DNA of 64,000 nt from Brasilonema sp. UFV-L1 (GCF_012912105.1 NZ_QMEA01000007.1:1-64000); one strand, 5' to 3'; positions 48,180 through 57,103 are shown, numbered from the stretch's first letter. Notes: a model not told the origin generated them from the letters alone. Numbers and translations are program-made.

Positions 48180-48292
48180 GTAGGATGGTGATATTAGATA
48201 TAGGTGCAGGAGAAATGTCTCCTGCTTATGTTTTGCGTATTTTTAGGCAATTTGGCTTTAGTGATGAGGAAATTAAAAATCTTTTGGGGTAA
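48176..48292 (+). CDS. Small ORF coupled to the preceding gene (38 aa)
   Basis: MSRMVILDIGAGEMSPAYVL then RIFRQFGFSDEEIKNLLG and TAA. Its ATG overlaps the TGA of the preceding gene. The VILDIG start is like the first strand of a PIN domain, but the rest is too short for a PIN nuclease, so it could be a truncated toxin or a separate small protein. Confidence 0.4.
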   Translation: MSRMVILDIGAGEMSPAYVLRIFRQFGFSDEEIKNLLG

Positions 48293-48696
48293 ATGAAATT
48301 TAGATAATTATGATTAGTTATCCCAAAATCTTGCTACTGTAGATTATCTGCATTCTCACAATCATCAGCAAAGTTCAGCTTCAATGCGTGTATTGCACTC
48401 AATCGCAAATTGCTATCAAGCAGACTTGACGTGAGACTCAAAAGACGAGTGTTTGAGAATAGATTCACTCATCTGCTATTTTCCATAAGGAGCGATCGCT
48501 CCTTATTTTTCATCTCAGTTCGTATGCGAACAGCCATATGAGAAAATTCCTTCATGGCTTATCAACAGACATCTCACTACCTGCTGACACTCAGAAATAC
48601 CTCGTTAGTCTGAATAAATTCAACATTACGAAAACTTATAATAACTGCGGGAAAAAGTAAATACAGAGGGAACGCAAGTAGTGACTCGACTGACAA
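48293..48696. other. Spacer upstream of kaiB with a 22-base palindrome
   Basis: 404 bases. At 48485-48506 a perfect palindrome ATAAGGAGCGATCGCTCCTTAT is centred on a HIP1 octamer and followed by TTT. It may be an operator or a terminator of the preceding small genes. No gene is seen in the rest. Confidence 0.45.
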
Positions 48697-48969
48697 ATGA
48701 GTGAGAAATATCTGCTCAAACTGTATATTACAGGATACACGCCCAGATCCCAACGGGCGATATCCAATTTAATTCAGTTGTGCGAATCACATCTGCGGAA
48801 TAGACATGAGATAGTAATTATAGATGTCCTTGAGCAACCACAAATTGCGGAAGCTGAGAAAATCTTAGTCACCCCAACGTTAATCAAAGAATTTCCCTTG
48901 CCAAAAGTGCGAATTATCGGTGATTTATCAAATACACACACGGTTTTGTTAGGGCTTAACATTCCCTAG
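48697..48969 (+). CDS. kaiB: KaiB-like circadian protein
   Basis: 90 aa with thioredoxin-like KaiB fold: KYLLKLYITGYTPRSQRAISNLIQLCE, VIIDVLEQPQIAEAEKILVTPTLIKE and PKVRIIGDLSN. KaiB binds KaiC and switches fold in the clock. The sequence is shorter at the C-terminus than the canonical KaiB (about 100 aa) and is likely of the KaiB2/B3 subtype. It is 71 bases before a KaiC gene; no kaiA is adjacent. Confidence 0.9.
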   Translation: MSEKYLLKLYITGYTPRSQRAISNLIQLCESHLRNRHEIVIIDVLEQPQIAEAEKILVTPTLIKEFPLPKVRIIGDLSNTHTVLLGLNIP

Positions 48970-49040
48970 AGCAGCAAGATACATTAATAATACTAATCAG
49001 TGATATTTTATTTTTTAATGAAAAAGCTCAAATTCTAGAA

Positions 49041-50534
49041 ATGAATCAAGAAAAAGAACAAGATTTGGTAGAAAAGCTTGTCACTGGAATTCCTGGCTTT
49101 GACATATTATCTGATGGGGGACTACCCATTGGTCGGGTAACATTGATAGTTGGTACTGCAGGTAGTGGTAAGACTGTATTTGCATCTCAGTATCTTGCTG
49201 AAGGTATCAAACGGGGTGAGAATGGAGTGTTTGTGACTTTTGAAGAATCTCCGCAGCGTATACGGAAAAATATGCGGGGCTTTGGCTGGGATATCCGCCA
49301 ATGGGAGGAGGAAGGCAAATGGATGTTTGTTGATGCTTCTCGCCAAGTTGGAGAACAGCCTCTTGTTAGTGGAGAATACGACTTCGATTCTCTGGTTGCC
49401 CGAATTAAATATGCCATCAATCAGGTGGGTGCAGTACGAGTCTCAATGGATTGCTTGGGAGCAATTTTTACTTATTTGCCTGATAAAGCTCAAGTCCGTA
49501 ATGATCTATATATGATTGGTTCAGTGTTAGAACAAATTGAAAGTACGGTCGTTGTCACATCTGAACGCAATCAAGAATATGGTAATATTAGCACTTACAG
49601 TGTTGAGGAGTTTGTCGCTGACAATGTGATTATCCTACGCAATGCGATGCTTCAACACAAGCGCCGACGGACTGTAGAAATTCTTAAGTATAGAGGTAGT
49701 TCTCACAAGCAGGGAGAATTTCCTTTTTCGATTCTTCCTGATAAAGGGATTGTGATTATTCCCCTTTCTACATCGGAGACACCAGAGGCTGGTACTTCTG
49801 ATATTCGCATGACTTCTGGCGTTCGAGAACTGGATGCTATGTGTGAGGGTGGTTTTTTTCGGAATTCGATTATCCTTGTGTCAGGAGCGACAGGTACAGG
49901 TAAAACCTTACTATCAACTCAGTTTATCGCAGCCGGAGCTCGTCATAACGAACGCTGCTTGTTATTTGCTTTTGAGGAAAACCGAGAACTGATTCTAAGA
50001 AATGCCCTGGGTTGGAGTGTTGACTTTCAACAAATGGAACGAGACGGAAAATTGAGGATTGTGTACCGCAACCCAGAAGCAAATCCACTGGAATATCACT
50101 TGATCAAAATGCAAGAGATTATTGAGGAATTTCAACCCCATCGTGTAGCAATTGATAGTCTATCAGTCTTGGAATGGGGTTCTAGTACAGAAGGATTTCG
50201 GCAATTTATTGTTGGTTTGAATTCAATCTTCAGAGAACGGAGAATGACTGCACTTTATACCTCAACAACCCCGATGACGCTTGTCAGCGGAACCTCAACT
50301 TCTGAAGCTCATATCTCTACAACCACTGATGTTATTATATTACTACGATATGTTGAAGTTTATGGAGAAATTCGTAGAGGCATAACAGTCATTAAAATGC
50401 GCGGTTCACAACATGATAAGCAAATCCGAGAATTCACAATTGATAATCGGGGTATGCACATCGGTAGGCCATTTCGCAATATTACTGGTATTTTAACAGG
50501 TCATCCGATGTCTGGTTTTTACAAACCAAAATGA
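49041..50534 (+). CDS. kaiC: KaiC-like ATPase
   Basis: 497 aa with two RecA-like halves. CI has Walker A GTAGSGKT (about residues 34-41) and catalytic FEESP; CII has GATGTGKT (about 280) and FEENRE. The CII phosphosites HISTTTD are conserved with Ser and Thr (about 426-427) matching S431/T432 of Synechococcus KaiC. The C-terminus ends HPMSGFYKPK, without the A-loop and tail that bind KaiA. It therefore fits the non-canonical KaiC2/C3-type forms that do not need KaiA. The gene lies in one run with kaiB and a hybrid kinase, which suggests a signalling output. Confidence 0.92.
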   Translation: MNQEKEQDLVEKLVTGIPGFDILSDGGLPIGRVTLIVGTAGSGKTVFASQYLAEGIKRGENGVFVTFEESPQRIRKNMRGFGWDIRQWEEEGKWMFVDASRQVGEQPLVSGEYDFDSLVARIKYAINQVGAVRVSMDCLGAIFTYLPDKAQVRNDLYMIGSVLEQIESTVVVTSERNQEYGNISTYSVEEFVADNVIILRNAMLQHKRRRTVEILKYRGSSHKQGEFPFSILPDKGIVIIPLSTSETPEAGTSDIRMTSGVRELDAMCEGGFFRNSIILVSGATGTGKTLLSTQFIAAGARHNERCLLFAFEENRELILRNALGWSVDFQQMERDGKLRIVYRNPEANPLEYHLIKMQEIIEEFQPHRVAIDSLSVLEWGSSTEGFRQFIVGLNSIFRERRMTALYTSTTPMTLVSGTSTSEAHISTTTDVIILLRYVEVYGEIRRGITVIKMRGSQHDKQIREFTIDNRGMHIGRPFRNITGILTGHPMSGFYKPK

Positions 50535-50656
50535 GTTCAGTAGCTCTTAATCTTCTCTTTCTATAGGAAGAGCCATAAACATAAGTCTTTGGGTAATGCT
50601 GCGCGACACTATTAACCACTAAGATTTATTCATAATAAATCACTCATTTACTAAAA

Positions 50657-52633
50657 GTGGCTAACGTGGCTGAAAAATGCACCATTTTATTGTTATTAAC
50701 CTCGCCCCAATCTACAGAAAATATTCTGGCTTTATTGAATGAAGCTGGTTTTGGACTGAATTATAAGTGTGTGCCAACAAAAGTTGATGACTTAACTTAT
50801 CTGAGTTCTGGTTGGGATGCGATTGTTGCTGAATACAGCTTAAGTCATTTGAATGTCTTAGAAGTCTTACACAAAACGCAAGCACAGGGGTTGAATATCC
50901 CTTTTGTGATTGTGAATGGTATAGATAGCGCATCTGTTGCCGTAAAATGTATTAAGGCAGGAGCTACAGACTACTTACCCAAAGATGAACTGGCACGGCT
51001 TCCTCAAGTTATTAGACAGGCTCTTGCACAAGAAACACAACCGTGCCAATTGCATAAGCAAGATTTAGAACAACGCTTAGAAAAACAGACAGCAGAACTC
51101 GGTAAACAAAAAGAACACTCTCAACGAGTCGAAGCAGCACTTCAAAAGATCGAAGTGCAGTTACAAACGCTGATTACTAAGAATGCTGACGGTATTGTGG
51201 TTGTCGATCGCCAGGGTTTTGTACGTTTTATTAACCCAGCAGCACTAAAGCTGTTTAGTTGCGAGCAAGAAGAACTCTTGGGTGAATTGTTTGGCTTTCC
51301 TGTTGTTGGTGAGGATAACACAGAGGTTGATATTTACCCATATAACTATAACAAAGAAAGTACCCCAGCAAACACTGGCTTAGAAAAAATTGCCCAAATG
51401 CGTGTGGTAGAAATTGAATGGCAAGGAGAAACTGCTTATCTTGTTTCTTTAAGAGATATCACAGAGCGCAAGCGCGCTGAACAAGAACGGAATAAACTTT
51501 TGGAACAGGCTCAAGCAGCAAACCGCATCAAAGATGAGTTTCTTGCTGTTCTCTCGCATGAGTTGCGAACACCCCTAAATCCAATACTTGGGTGGGTGAG
51601 ACTTTTACGCAGTGGTAAGCTTGATCCTAATAAGAAAGAGCAAGCACTGGAAACGATTGAGCGTAACGCTAGCTTACAGGTGCAACTGATTAATGATTTG
51701 CTGAGTGTATCTAAGATTTTGCGTGGTAAGCTAACTCTTAATCCTACTACTGTTAACTTGCAAACTATCATTACTAAGGCTATAGAAAGTGTTCATCTTG
51801 CGGCTGTTGCTAAGTCAATTGAGATATTAACTATATTTGATCCTAATGTAGGATCAATTTTTGGTGATTCCAAACGATTGCAGCAAGTTATCTGGAATCT
51901 CCTTTCTAATGCTGTTAAATTTACGCCACCAAAAGGACAAGTTACAGTTCGGTTAGAAAGGGTTGGCTCATACGCTCAGATTCAAGTTATTGATACAGGC
52001 AAAGGTATCAAACCAGATTTTCTACCCTACATATTTGATTACTTCCGTCAACAAGATAGTAGCTATACCAGAAAGTTTGGAGGTTTAGGATTAGGTCTTT
52101 CTCTTGTCCACCACTTGGTTGAACTGCACGGTGGTACTATTAAAGCAGAAAGTCTTGGTGAAGGCAAGGGAGCAACTTTTACTGTGAAGCTTCCACTCAT
52201 GCTTAATCCCTCCATCATTCAAGCTGAGACTCAAAAAGATGATAATAGTCCTTCTTTACATGGAGTGCGGGTACTAGTTGTGGATGATGAACCAGATAAC
52301 CGTGATTTTCTGGTTTTCTTACTAGAAGCTTACGGGGCTTCTGTAAGTGCAGCCGCCTCAGGGCATGAAGCACTCTCATCACTGGTTAAACAGCAGCCAG
52401 ATTTGCTGGTGAGTGACATTGGAATGCCAGAAATGGACGGTTATACGCTGATTCGTGAAGTTAGATCTTTACCTGTCGAACAAGGGGGGCAAATTCCGGC
52501 GATCGCCCTCACTGCTTATGCAGGAGAAACTACCCAACAACAAGCATTAGAAACTGGCTTCACACTTCATGTTCCTAAGCCAGTCGAGCCAGTTTTCTTG
52601 GCGACAGTTATTGCAAATTTGGTTGAGAAATAA
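50657..52633 (+). CDS. Hybrid sensor histidine kinase linked to KaiBC
   Basis: 658 aa with GTG start. Domain order: receiver-like (about 9-125), coiled coil (about 130-170), PAS (about 165-270), HisKA with phospho-His in LSHELRTPLNPI (about 300), HATPase (NAVKFT, DTGKGI, GGLGLGLSL) and a C-terminal receiver (VVDDEPDNRDF, phospho-Asp in LLVSDIGMPEMDGYTL). The N-terminal receiver lacks the acidic pair and has Glu59 in place of Asp (IVAEYSL), so it is a pseudo-receiver. The context suggests an output kinase of the KaiBC module. A soluble protein, since there are no membrane segments. Confidence 0.9.
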   Translation: MANVAEKCTILLLLTSPQSTENILALLNEAGFGLNYKCVPTKVDDLTYLSSGWDAIVAEYSLSHLNVLEVLHKTQAQGLNIPFVIVNGIDSASVAVKCIKAGATDYLPKDELARLPQVIRQALAQETQPCQLHKQDLEQRLEKQTAELGKQKEHSQRVEAALQKIEVQLQTLITKNADGIVVVDRQGFVRFINPAALKLFSCEQEELLGELFGFPVVGEDNTEVDIYPYNYNKESTPANTGLEKIAQMRVVEIEWQGETAYLVSLRDITERKRAEQERNKLLEQAQAANRIKDEFLAVLSHELRTPLNPILGWVRLLRSGKLDPNKKEQALETIERNASLQVQLINDLLSVSKILRGKLTLNPTTVNLQTIITKAIESVHLAAVAKSIEILTIFDPNVGSIFGDSKRLQQVIWNLLSNAVKFTPPKGQVTVRLERVGSYAQIQVIDTGKGIKPDFLPYIFDYFRQQDSSYTRKFGGLGLGLSLVHHLVELHGGTIKAESLGEGKGATFTVKLPLMLNPSIIQAETQKDDNSPSLHGVRVLVVDDEPDNRDFLVFLLEAYGASVSAAASGHEALSSLVKQQPDLLVSDIGMPEMDGYTLIREVRSLPVEQGGQIPAIALTAYAGETTQQQALETGFTLHVPKPVEPVFLATVIANLVEK

Positions 52634-52676
52634 GTTGTTTCTTTGTGGTTTCATTCAAACAAATTTGATCATCAAT

Positions 52677-53027
52677 TCACCACTTATTATTCAGTAAGCC
52701 TTCAAAATCTGTTTTTAAAGCCTTAATATCTGCTACCCTTGCGACTAATAAGTTATCACTACCTGCATCCATAAGACGTGATTTCCAATAGCAGATACTC
52801 TCTGAATTCTTCATCCAAAACTCAATCACTGTATCGACAACTTCATCGATATTCCAGCCCCATTTTGATGGTAATGGTTCCACTGATTTGATGATGGCAT
52901 CAAGTGTACACTTGTGAGTCCCTACATATTCCACACCTTGATGCTTTAGTTCTTGTAAACTCTGCTGTTGATGACTGAAAAAATCTAAAACTGGAGACAC
53001 GCCTACAATGTCGAAAGTGTATTTCAT
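52677..53027 (-). CDS. Hypothetical protein (116 aa)
   Basis: Soluble acidic-neutral protein with IVGVSPVLDFFSHQQQSLQE at the N-terminus and a Trp-rich middle (KWGWNIDEVVDTVIEFW). No family recognised. It converges with the hybrid kinase, and its promoter region carries the three CIRCE-like elements (53163-53279), so it may share regulation with the divergent transporter. Confidence 0.65.
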   Translation of the reverse strand: MKYTFDIVGVSPVLDFFSHQQQSLQELKHQGVEYVGTHKCTLDAIIKSVEPLPSKWGWNIDEVVDTVIEFWMKNSESICYWKSRLMDAGSDNLLVARVADIKALKTDFEGLLNNKW

Positions 53028-53162
53028 TCTATTTCTCCAAATTCTTACATGAGTTCTCTTGAAACCAGAGTTGCTCTCAAGTGTAATAACTTAAAATTTT
53101 CTTGAATCTCATCTCAACACAGTTCAAATCCTCCTATTTGGTAAATCATAAACTTCCAAAAA

Positions 53163-53279
53163 ATAGCACTTCAGCATTGAGAGTGCTAAAAAATGTCCCA
53201 TAAAAGAGTTAGCAGTAAAGTACGTTGAGTGCTAAAAAATGTCTCACAAAAATTAGCAGTGAAGTGCATTGAGTGCTAA
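53163..53279. promoter_or_regulatory. Three CIRCE-like operator repeats
   Basis: Three 27-base elements at 53163-53189, 53209-53235 and 53253-53279. Each has a right half GAGTGCTAA (9/9 to the HrcA operator half-site), an exact N9 spacer and a left half ATAGCACTT, TTAGCAGTA or TTAGCAGTG (7/9 each to TTAGCACTC). The elements are spaced 46 and 44 bases. They lie between the divergent 116-aa gene and the EamA transporter. Confidence 0.6.
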
Positions 53280-53334
53280 AGTTTATAAAGGTATTTATAT
53301 TAAGATATAAAAGATTTCCGTTGAAAGAAAATAG

Positions 53335-54270
53335 GTGGATGTTATTTTTAATAATTATTTAAATTTGTCCGTCACAAGTTTGAAAGGTGAAATTGCAGCG
53401 TTATCTGCTGCTTGTTTATGGGCTGTGGCATCAGTATTGTATGGGCGCTTGGGAGAACGTATCCCGCCGTTACAACTCAACTTAATCAAAGGGATAATTG
53501 CGATCGCCTTTTTATTGCTCACTATCATCATCAGCGGCGAATTGTTTCCCAGCATTCCACCCCTATCCCTTTGTCTCATCCTCTTGAGTGGTGTTGTGGG
53601 AATTTGCTTAGGCGATACAGCTTTTTTGGCAGCGATAAATTTTCTGGGTGTACGTCGTGTCTTACTAATTGGAACTCTTGCCCCACCCATGACAGCAATA
53701 CTCGCGTTGATTTTTCTCCAAGAAAGATTAAATATGAGTGCTTGGTGTGGTATTTTGCTGACTGTTTTGGGTGTTGCTTGGGTTGTTACCGAAAGAGTTC
53801 CTAGTACAAGTGAGAATTCCTCAAGGTACCTGTGGCAAGGAATAGGTTTTGCTTTGTTGGCAGCGGTTGCAAATGCGACAGGGGGTGTTCTCTCGCGTGC
53901 AGCTTTGGCAAACACTAGCATCAATCCCTTGTGGGCAGCTTTGTTGCGGTTGATTGCAGGCGTGTTGATGCTTTTGATTTGGGTACTTTGTCGCAAGCAA
54001 CAAGATGGTTTAGCGTTAAAAAGTTTACAAAAACCTAGAGTGATTCTAGTCGCTATCTTTGCTGCGTTTTGTGGAACTTACTTAGGAATTTGGTTGCAAC
54101 AGATAGCAATTAAATTTACAGCTGCCGGAATTTCCTTCACTTTGTTGCAGACGAGTCCATTATTTGTCATCCCGATCGCGATCGCGATGAAAGAGAAAGT
54201 CAGCGTCAGGGCGATCGCCGGTGTTATAGTTGCGATTGTAGGGATTGGATTGCTGTTTTACCTGAAGTAG
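53335..54270 (+). CDS. EamA-type (DMT) membrane transporter
   Basis: 311 aa with about ten membrane helices in two EamA halves: GEIAALSAACLWAVASVLYGRL and, at about residue 163, WQGIGFALLAAVANATGGVLSRAAL. The first half ends in RRVLLIGTLAPPMTAILALIFLQERL, the second in TLLQTSPLFVIPIAIAMKEKV. It is of the drug/metabolite transporter superfamily; the substrate cannot be told. The GTG start is not strongly supported. The upstream CIRCE-like array makes heat or stress control possible. Confidence 0.88.
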   Translation: MDVIFNNYLNLSVTSLKGEIAALSAACLWAVASVLYGRLGERIPPLQLNLIKGIIAIAFLLLTIIISGELFPSIPPLSLCLILLSGVVGICLGDTAFLAAINFLGVRRVLLIGTLAPPMTAILALIFLQERLNMSAWCGILLTVLGVAWVVTERVPSTSENSSRYLWQGIGFALLAAVANATGGVLSRAALANTSINPLWAALLRLIAGVLMLLIWVLCRKQQDGLALKSLQKPRVILVAIFAAFCGTYLGIWLQQIAIKFTAAGISFTLLQTSPLFVIPIAIAMKEKVSVRAIAGVIVAIVGIGLLFYLK

Positions 54271-54277
54271 TCTTTTA

Positions 54278-54793
54278 ATGATGCTAGATTTTGCGCCAGA
54301 AACAGAGAACCAAAAAGCGAAGATTCATCAAGTCATAACGGATGCTTTTGGTCGAACACAAGAAGCTGAACTTGTAGATAAAATCCGCAACTCTCCAAAT
54401 TTCATACCTGAATTATCCCTTGTCGCGCTAGAAAATGGAGATGTATTGGGACACATTCTCTTCAGCCGCATTTTCATTAACGCACCACACCAAATTCCAG
54501 CACTCGCATTAGCACCGCTAGCCGTGAAACCACAGCGCCAGCGTCAAGGTATTGGTAGCCAGTTGGTGCAAGTAGGTTTATCAAAATGTCGTCAGTCAGA
54601 TTATCCTATTGTTGTCGTTGTTGGAAATCCGCACTATTACAGACGTTTTGGTTTTCAAAAAGCGAGTCAATTTGGCTTGCACTCATCGTTACCAATACCT
54701 GATGAGGCATTTATGATACTAGAACTCAAGCCGAGTGCTTTGATAAATATTAATGGGAACGTGTGCTATCCAGCTTACTTTAATGAGGTTTGA
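54278..54793 (+). CDS. GNAT family N-acetyltransferase
   Basis: 171 aa. The acetyl-CoA motif LAPLAVKPQRQRQGIGSQLVQVG (about residues 81-103) with Q-x-x-G-I-G is diagnostic. The start MMLDFAPETENQKAKIHQVI and HYYRRFGFQKA are typical of the YhbS type. It starts 7 bases after the transporter stop, so the two are likely one operon. Confidence 0.9.
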   Translation: MMLDFAPETENQKAKIHQVITDAFGRTQEAELVDKIRNSPNFIPELSLVALENGDVLGHILFSRIFINAPHQIPALALAPLAVKPQRQRQGIGSQLVQVGLSKCRQSDYPIVVVVGNPHYYRRFGFQKASQFGLHSSLPIPDEAFMILELKPSALININGNVCYPAYFNEV

Positions 54794-54830
54794 AACATTA
54801 TTTTCCAAGTCGTAAAACTTCCTACACCTG

Positions 54831-55739
54831 TCACTCTCCTATATGACTATAAAATTCTTGTCGCCAAAAAACACACTGTTTTTGCTGTTCAGAAAACATT
54901 GGTGAGAGTGCCTGTAAATCTTCCATAGGTAGTGAAGATTTACAATAAAAAGGAAATCTTGGTTGTCTGGAAGTGTAATCAAAAAATATTGCCAATCTAT
55001 CGTAAGCTATTGGTCTTTTACCTCTATGAAAGACACTATTAGTCCCTGCAATGACTACCGTTCCAGATAAACCGATACAAGATTTATAATTTGATGGAGA
55101 TACAAATCGTTGCATACATTCATCTCGAATATAACCAGATTTATATCCCAAAGAATGAACAACTTTTGAAGTGATATATTTTGGAATATATTGAAATGGT
55201 CCTCCATCATCATTTATGTCATTTAAATAAATAATGACTTTGAATAATTTCCTATCTTCCGAATCCATGTGCCATAGCCTGGATTTTATCTCTACTTGAT
55301 TAACAAGATCTCTACGAAAATAGGCACCATGATAAGCTACAGGTAGACCAAGATAATTCTCAGCAATATTGAGTAAACGTTGTTCTAATCCCCAAAGAAA
55401 AATCTTTGGATCTTCCATGATTTGCTGGGAAGTTGCATGAATCACAAATTCATTTTCATCGCCAGAAAGAACTCTTGGAATTTTTGGCATTAATTTTTTT
55501 GCAGCTTGCAGCATTTGTGGAGTAGAAGGAATCGCAAGTTCTTCTAACGAGGTGATGACAACTCCCTCAGTGTTCAGAGTCTCTACAAGAGTCGAGTCAG
55601 TACTCGAAAGAACAGGGAGATGACTCATATGTTTTGCTAATGCTGCTTGATAAGCACACTCAGCAGGAGTTTTTATGAGTGAAATTTCATAAAGATTCTT
55701 TAAGACTTGGTTACGCACCTGTGTTGCTATTGTCTTCAT
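54831..55739 (-). CDS. 2-oxoglutarate/Fe(II)-dependent oxygenase-like protein
   Basis: 302 aa. The core motif RLWHMDSED (His-x-Asp iron ligands) is followed by KVIIYLNDINDDGGPFQYIPK, and the distal His and Arg lie in SVFHRGKRPIAYDRLAIFF, as in phytanoyl-CoA dioxygenase-like enzymes. Substrate unknown. It lies alone, convergent with the GNAT gene, next to a long spacer. Could take part in a secondary pathway, but no biosynthesis genes adjoin. Confidence 0.78.
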   Translation of the reverse strand: MKTIATQVRNQVLKNLYEISLIKTPAECAYQAALAKHMSHLPVLSSTDSTLVETLNTEGVVITSLEELAIPSTPQMLQAAKKLMPKIPRVLSGDENEFVIHATSQQIMEDPKIFLWGLEQRLLNIAENYLGLPVAYHGAYFRRDLVNQVEIKSRLWHMDSEDRKLFKVIIYLNDINDDGGPFQYIPKYITSKVVHSLGYKSGYIRDECMQRFVSPSNYKSCIGLSGTVVIAGTNSVFHRGKRPIAYDRLAIFFDYTSRQPRFPFYCKSSLPMEDLQALSPMFSEQQKQCVFWRQEFYSHIGE

Positions 55740-56597
55740 GTTGTAATTTTTTTAACTAAATAAACAGGACGATATTTTAAGTAAAATCGCTGTTATTTAA
55801 AAAAGTATTTTTTATGACAGCAATAAACTTTGTATTGACTTTACGTAGAGTCAGCGACAGGATGACTGTGCTTTTCTATATCTGAATATTCATCTAGAAC
55901 AACTTACTTTCCGGGTAACTTTTTTGATAAAAAACTTAAACTCTACTTAATCAACTGGCTTGATCATAGATACGGATAATTCATGATTAATGCGTATAAT
56001 CCGAGTTCTTAGCTATTTGTTATCGTGTTAACGGTGATCAAATCTGGACTGCTAAAACACTTCAGCTTCAGAATCTGTTTGTTTTCTAACTATGTGTCTG
56101 TTATCGAGTTGCTGTTCTACTTGAAGTTCTAGTGAATGAGAAGATACTTGCTAACACTCAGTAAGACTTGTGCTGACACAAGGTAAAATTTATTTTTTTC
56201 AAAGGAAATTGTTGATCCGATGAAAAGCAAATATCGATTTGAAGAATTAAGTATAAATTAAGTCTTATTTAAGACAAATAACTTTTTAAGTCACAACAAT
56301 TAGATAATGACCTTTTTTGAATTCAAAGGAGGCATAGACCGCTGCGCTAACAATCCGGAAGAATAATTTTGAATTGATTAGGGAAGGTAGGAGCCCCCAC
56401 CATAATCTTTGATCTGCCGAGACTACTGCTGGCGGTACACGCGCTCCCACTAAGTGTCTTTAATTTTGAATTTTGAATTTTGAATTTTGAATTTGAGCGT
56501 TTGCGTAGCGCCCCTTTTAGGGGCTAGCGAGTGACACCAGCAACAGACTATACTATCGCTTTGGAAGAGCAGATATGAGTATAGAGGAGTCAGAGTA
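55740..56597. other. Long spacer with short repeats, no gene recognised
   Basis: 858 bases. The first 600 are AT-rich and stop-rich. 56340-56450 is GC-richer with small palindromes (GGTAGGAGCCCCCACC). 56461-56495 is a run of TTTTGAA repeats (STRR-type), followed by a GC hairpin GCGCCCCTTTTAGGGGC near 56510. No RNA gene can be assigned. Confidence 0.5.
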
Positions 56598-57005
56598 ATG
56601 GTGCGGCTAATATTCAGCTTAATTCTGCTGTGGCTATTAACTGCGTGTACCACGAGTGTTCTTGCACCAACTAGCCAGTTAGTAGAAAAAGCAATTGCGT
56701 TTGAATTAGAGCAAACCCAACAGCAACTCAATCAACAGCTAGATTTAGATATTCAAGGATTTGAAATCCATCGGTTATCAATGACTCAGCAAACACCTTT
56801 GACAATCGAGAATTTACCTACATACCGTATTCAGGGAACCTACAACCTGACGTTCAAACTCCCAAAACGACGTTTGACACAAGCCCAAAAACCTTTTGAA
56901 GTTTATCTGCAACTCCAAACAGAAGGTAAAACTTGGCGGTTACTAGTTCCCGAAGGTAGTGACAAAGATTCCAAATCAGTTTGGCACAGTTATTTTCTTC
57001 AATAA
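56598..57005 (+). CDS. Putative lipoprotein
   Basis: 135 aa. The N-terminus MVRLIFSLILLWLLTACTTS is a signal peptide with a lipobox (LTAC, Cys17). The rest has alternating beta segments and the C-terminal WRLLVPEGSDKDSKSVWHSY. It should be anchored to a membrane outside the cytoplasm. No family name recognised. It follows the GC hairpin and has no evident partner. Confidence 0.75.
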   Translation: MVRLIFSLILLWLLTACTTSVLAPTSQLVEKAIAFELEQTQQQLNQQLDLDIQGFEIHRLSMTQQTPLTIENLPTYRIQGTYNLTFKLPKRRLTQAQKPFEVYLQLQTEGKTWRLLVPEGSDKDSKSVWHSYFLQ

Positions 57006-57037
57006 ATTGCTAGAACACCGATTCACTAATCTCACGC

Positions 57038-57103
57038 AACCCGGTTTCTTTCGTTGAAAAGACTGATTTTTCGTTGAGTCAACGATGAAGTTACCGGGTT
57101 TTT
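57038..57103 (+). terminator. Hairpin after the lipoprotein gene
   Basis: AACCCGGT at 57038 pairs with ACCGGGTT at 57093, followed by TTT. The enclosed 47 bases hold a smaller CGTTGA...TCAACG stem. It lies 33 bases after the stop and may be a terminator or one of the dispersed ACCCGGT hairpins. Confidence 0.45.

Noticed and set aside
53163-53279. The same repeats as a simple STRR
   Set aside because: The exact N9 spacing and the perfect GAGTGCTAA halves in all three copies favour an operator-like origin, so they were kept as a regulatory finding.
56340-56450. GC-rich patch as tRNA or structured RNA
   Set aside because: No acceptor/anticodon pattern or known RNA signature could be matched by eye.
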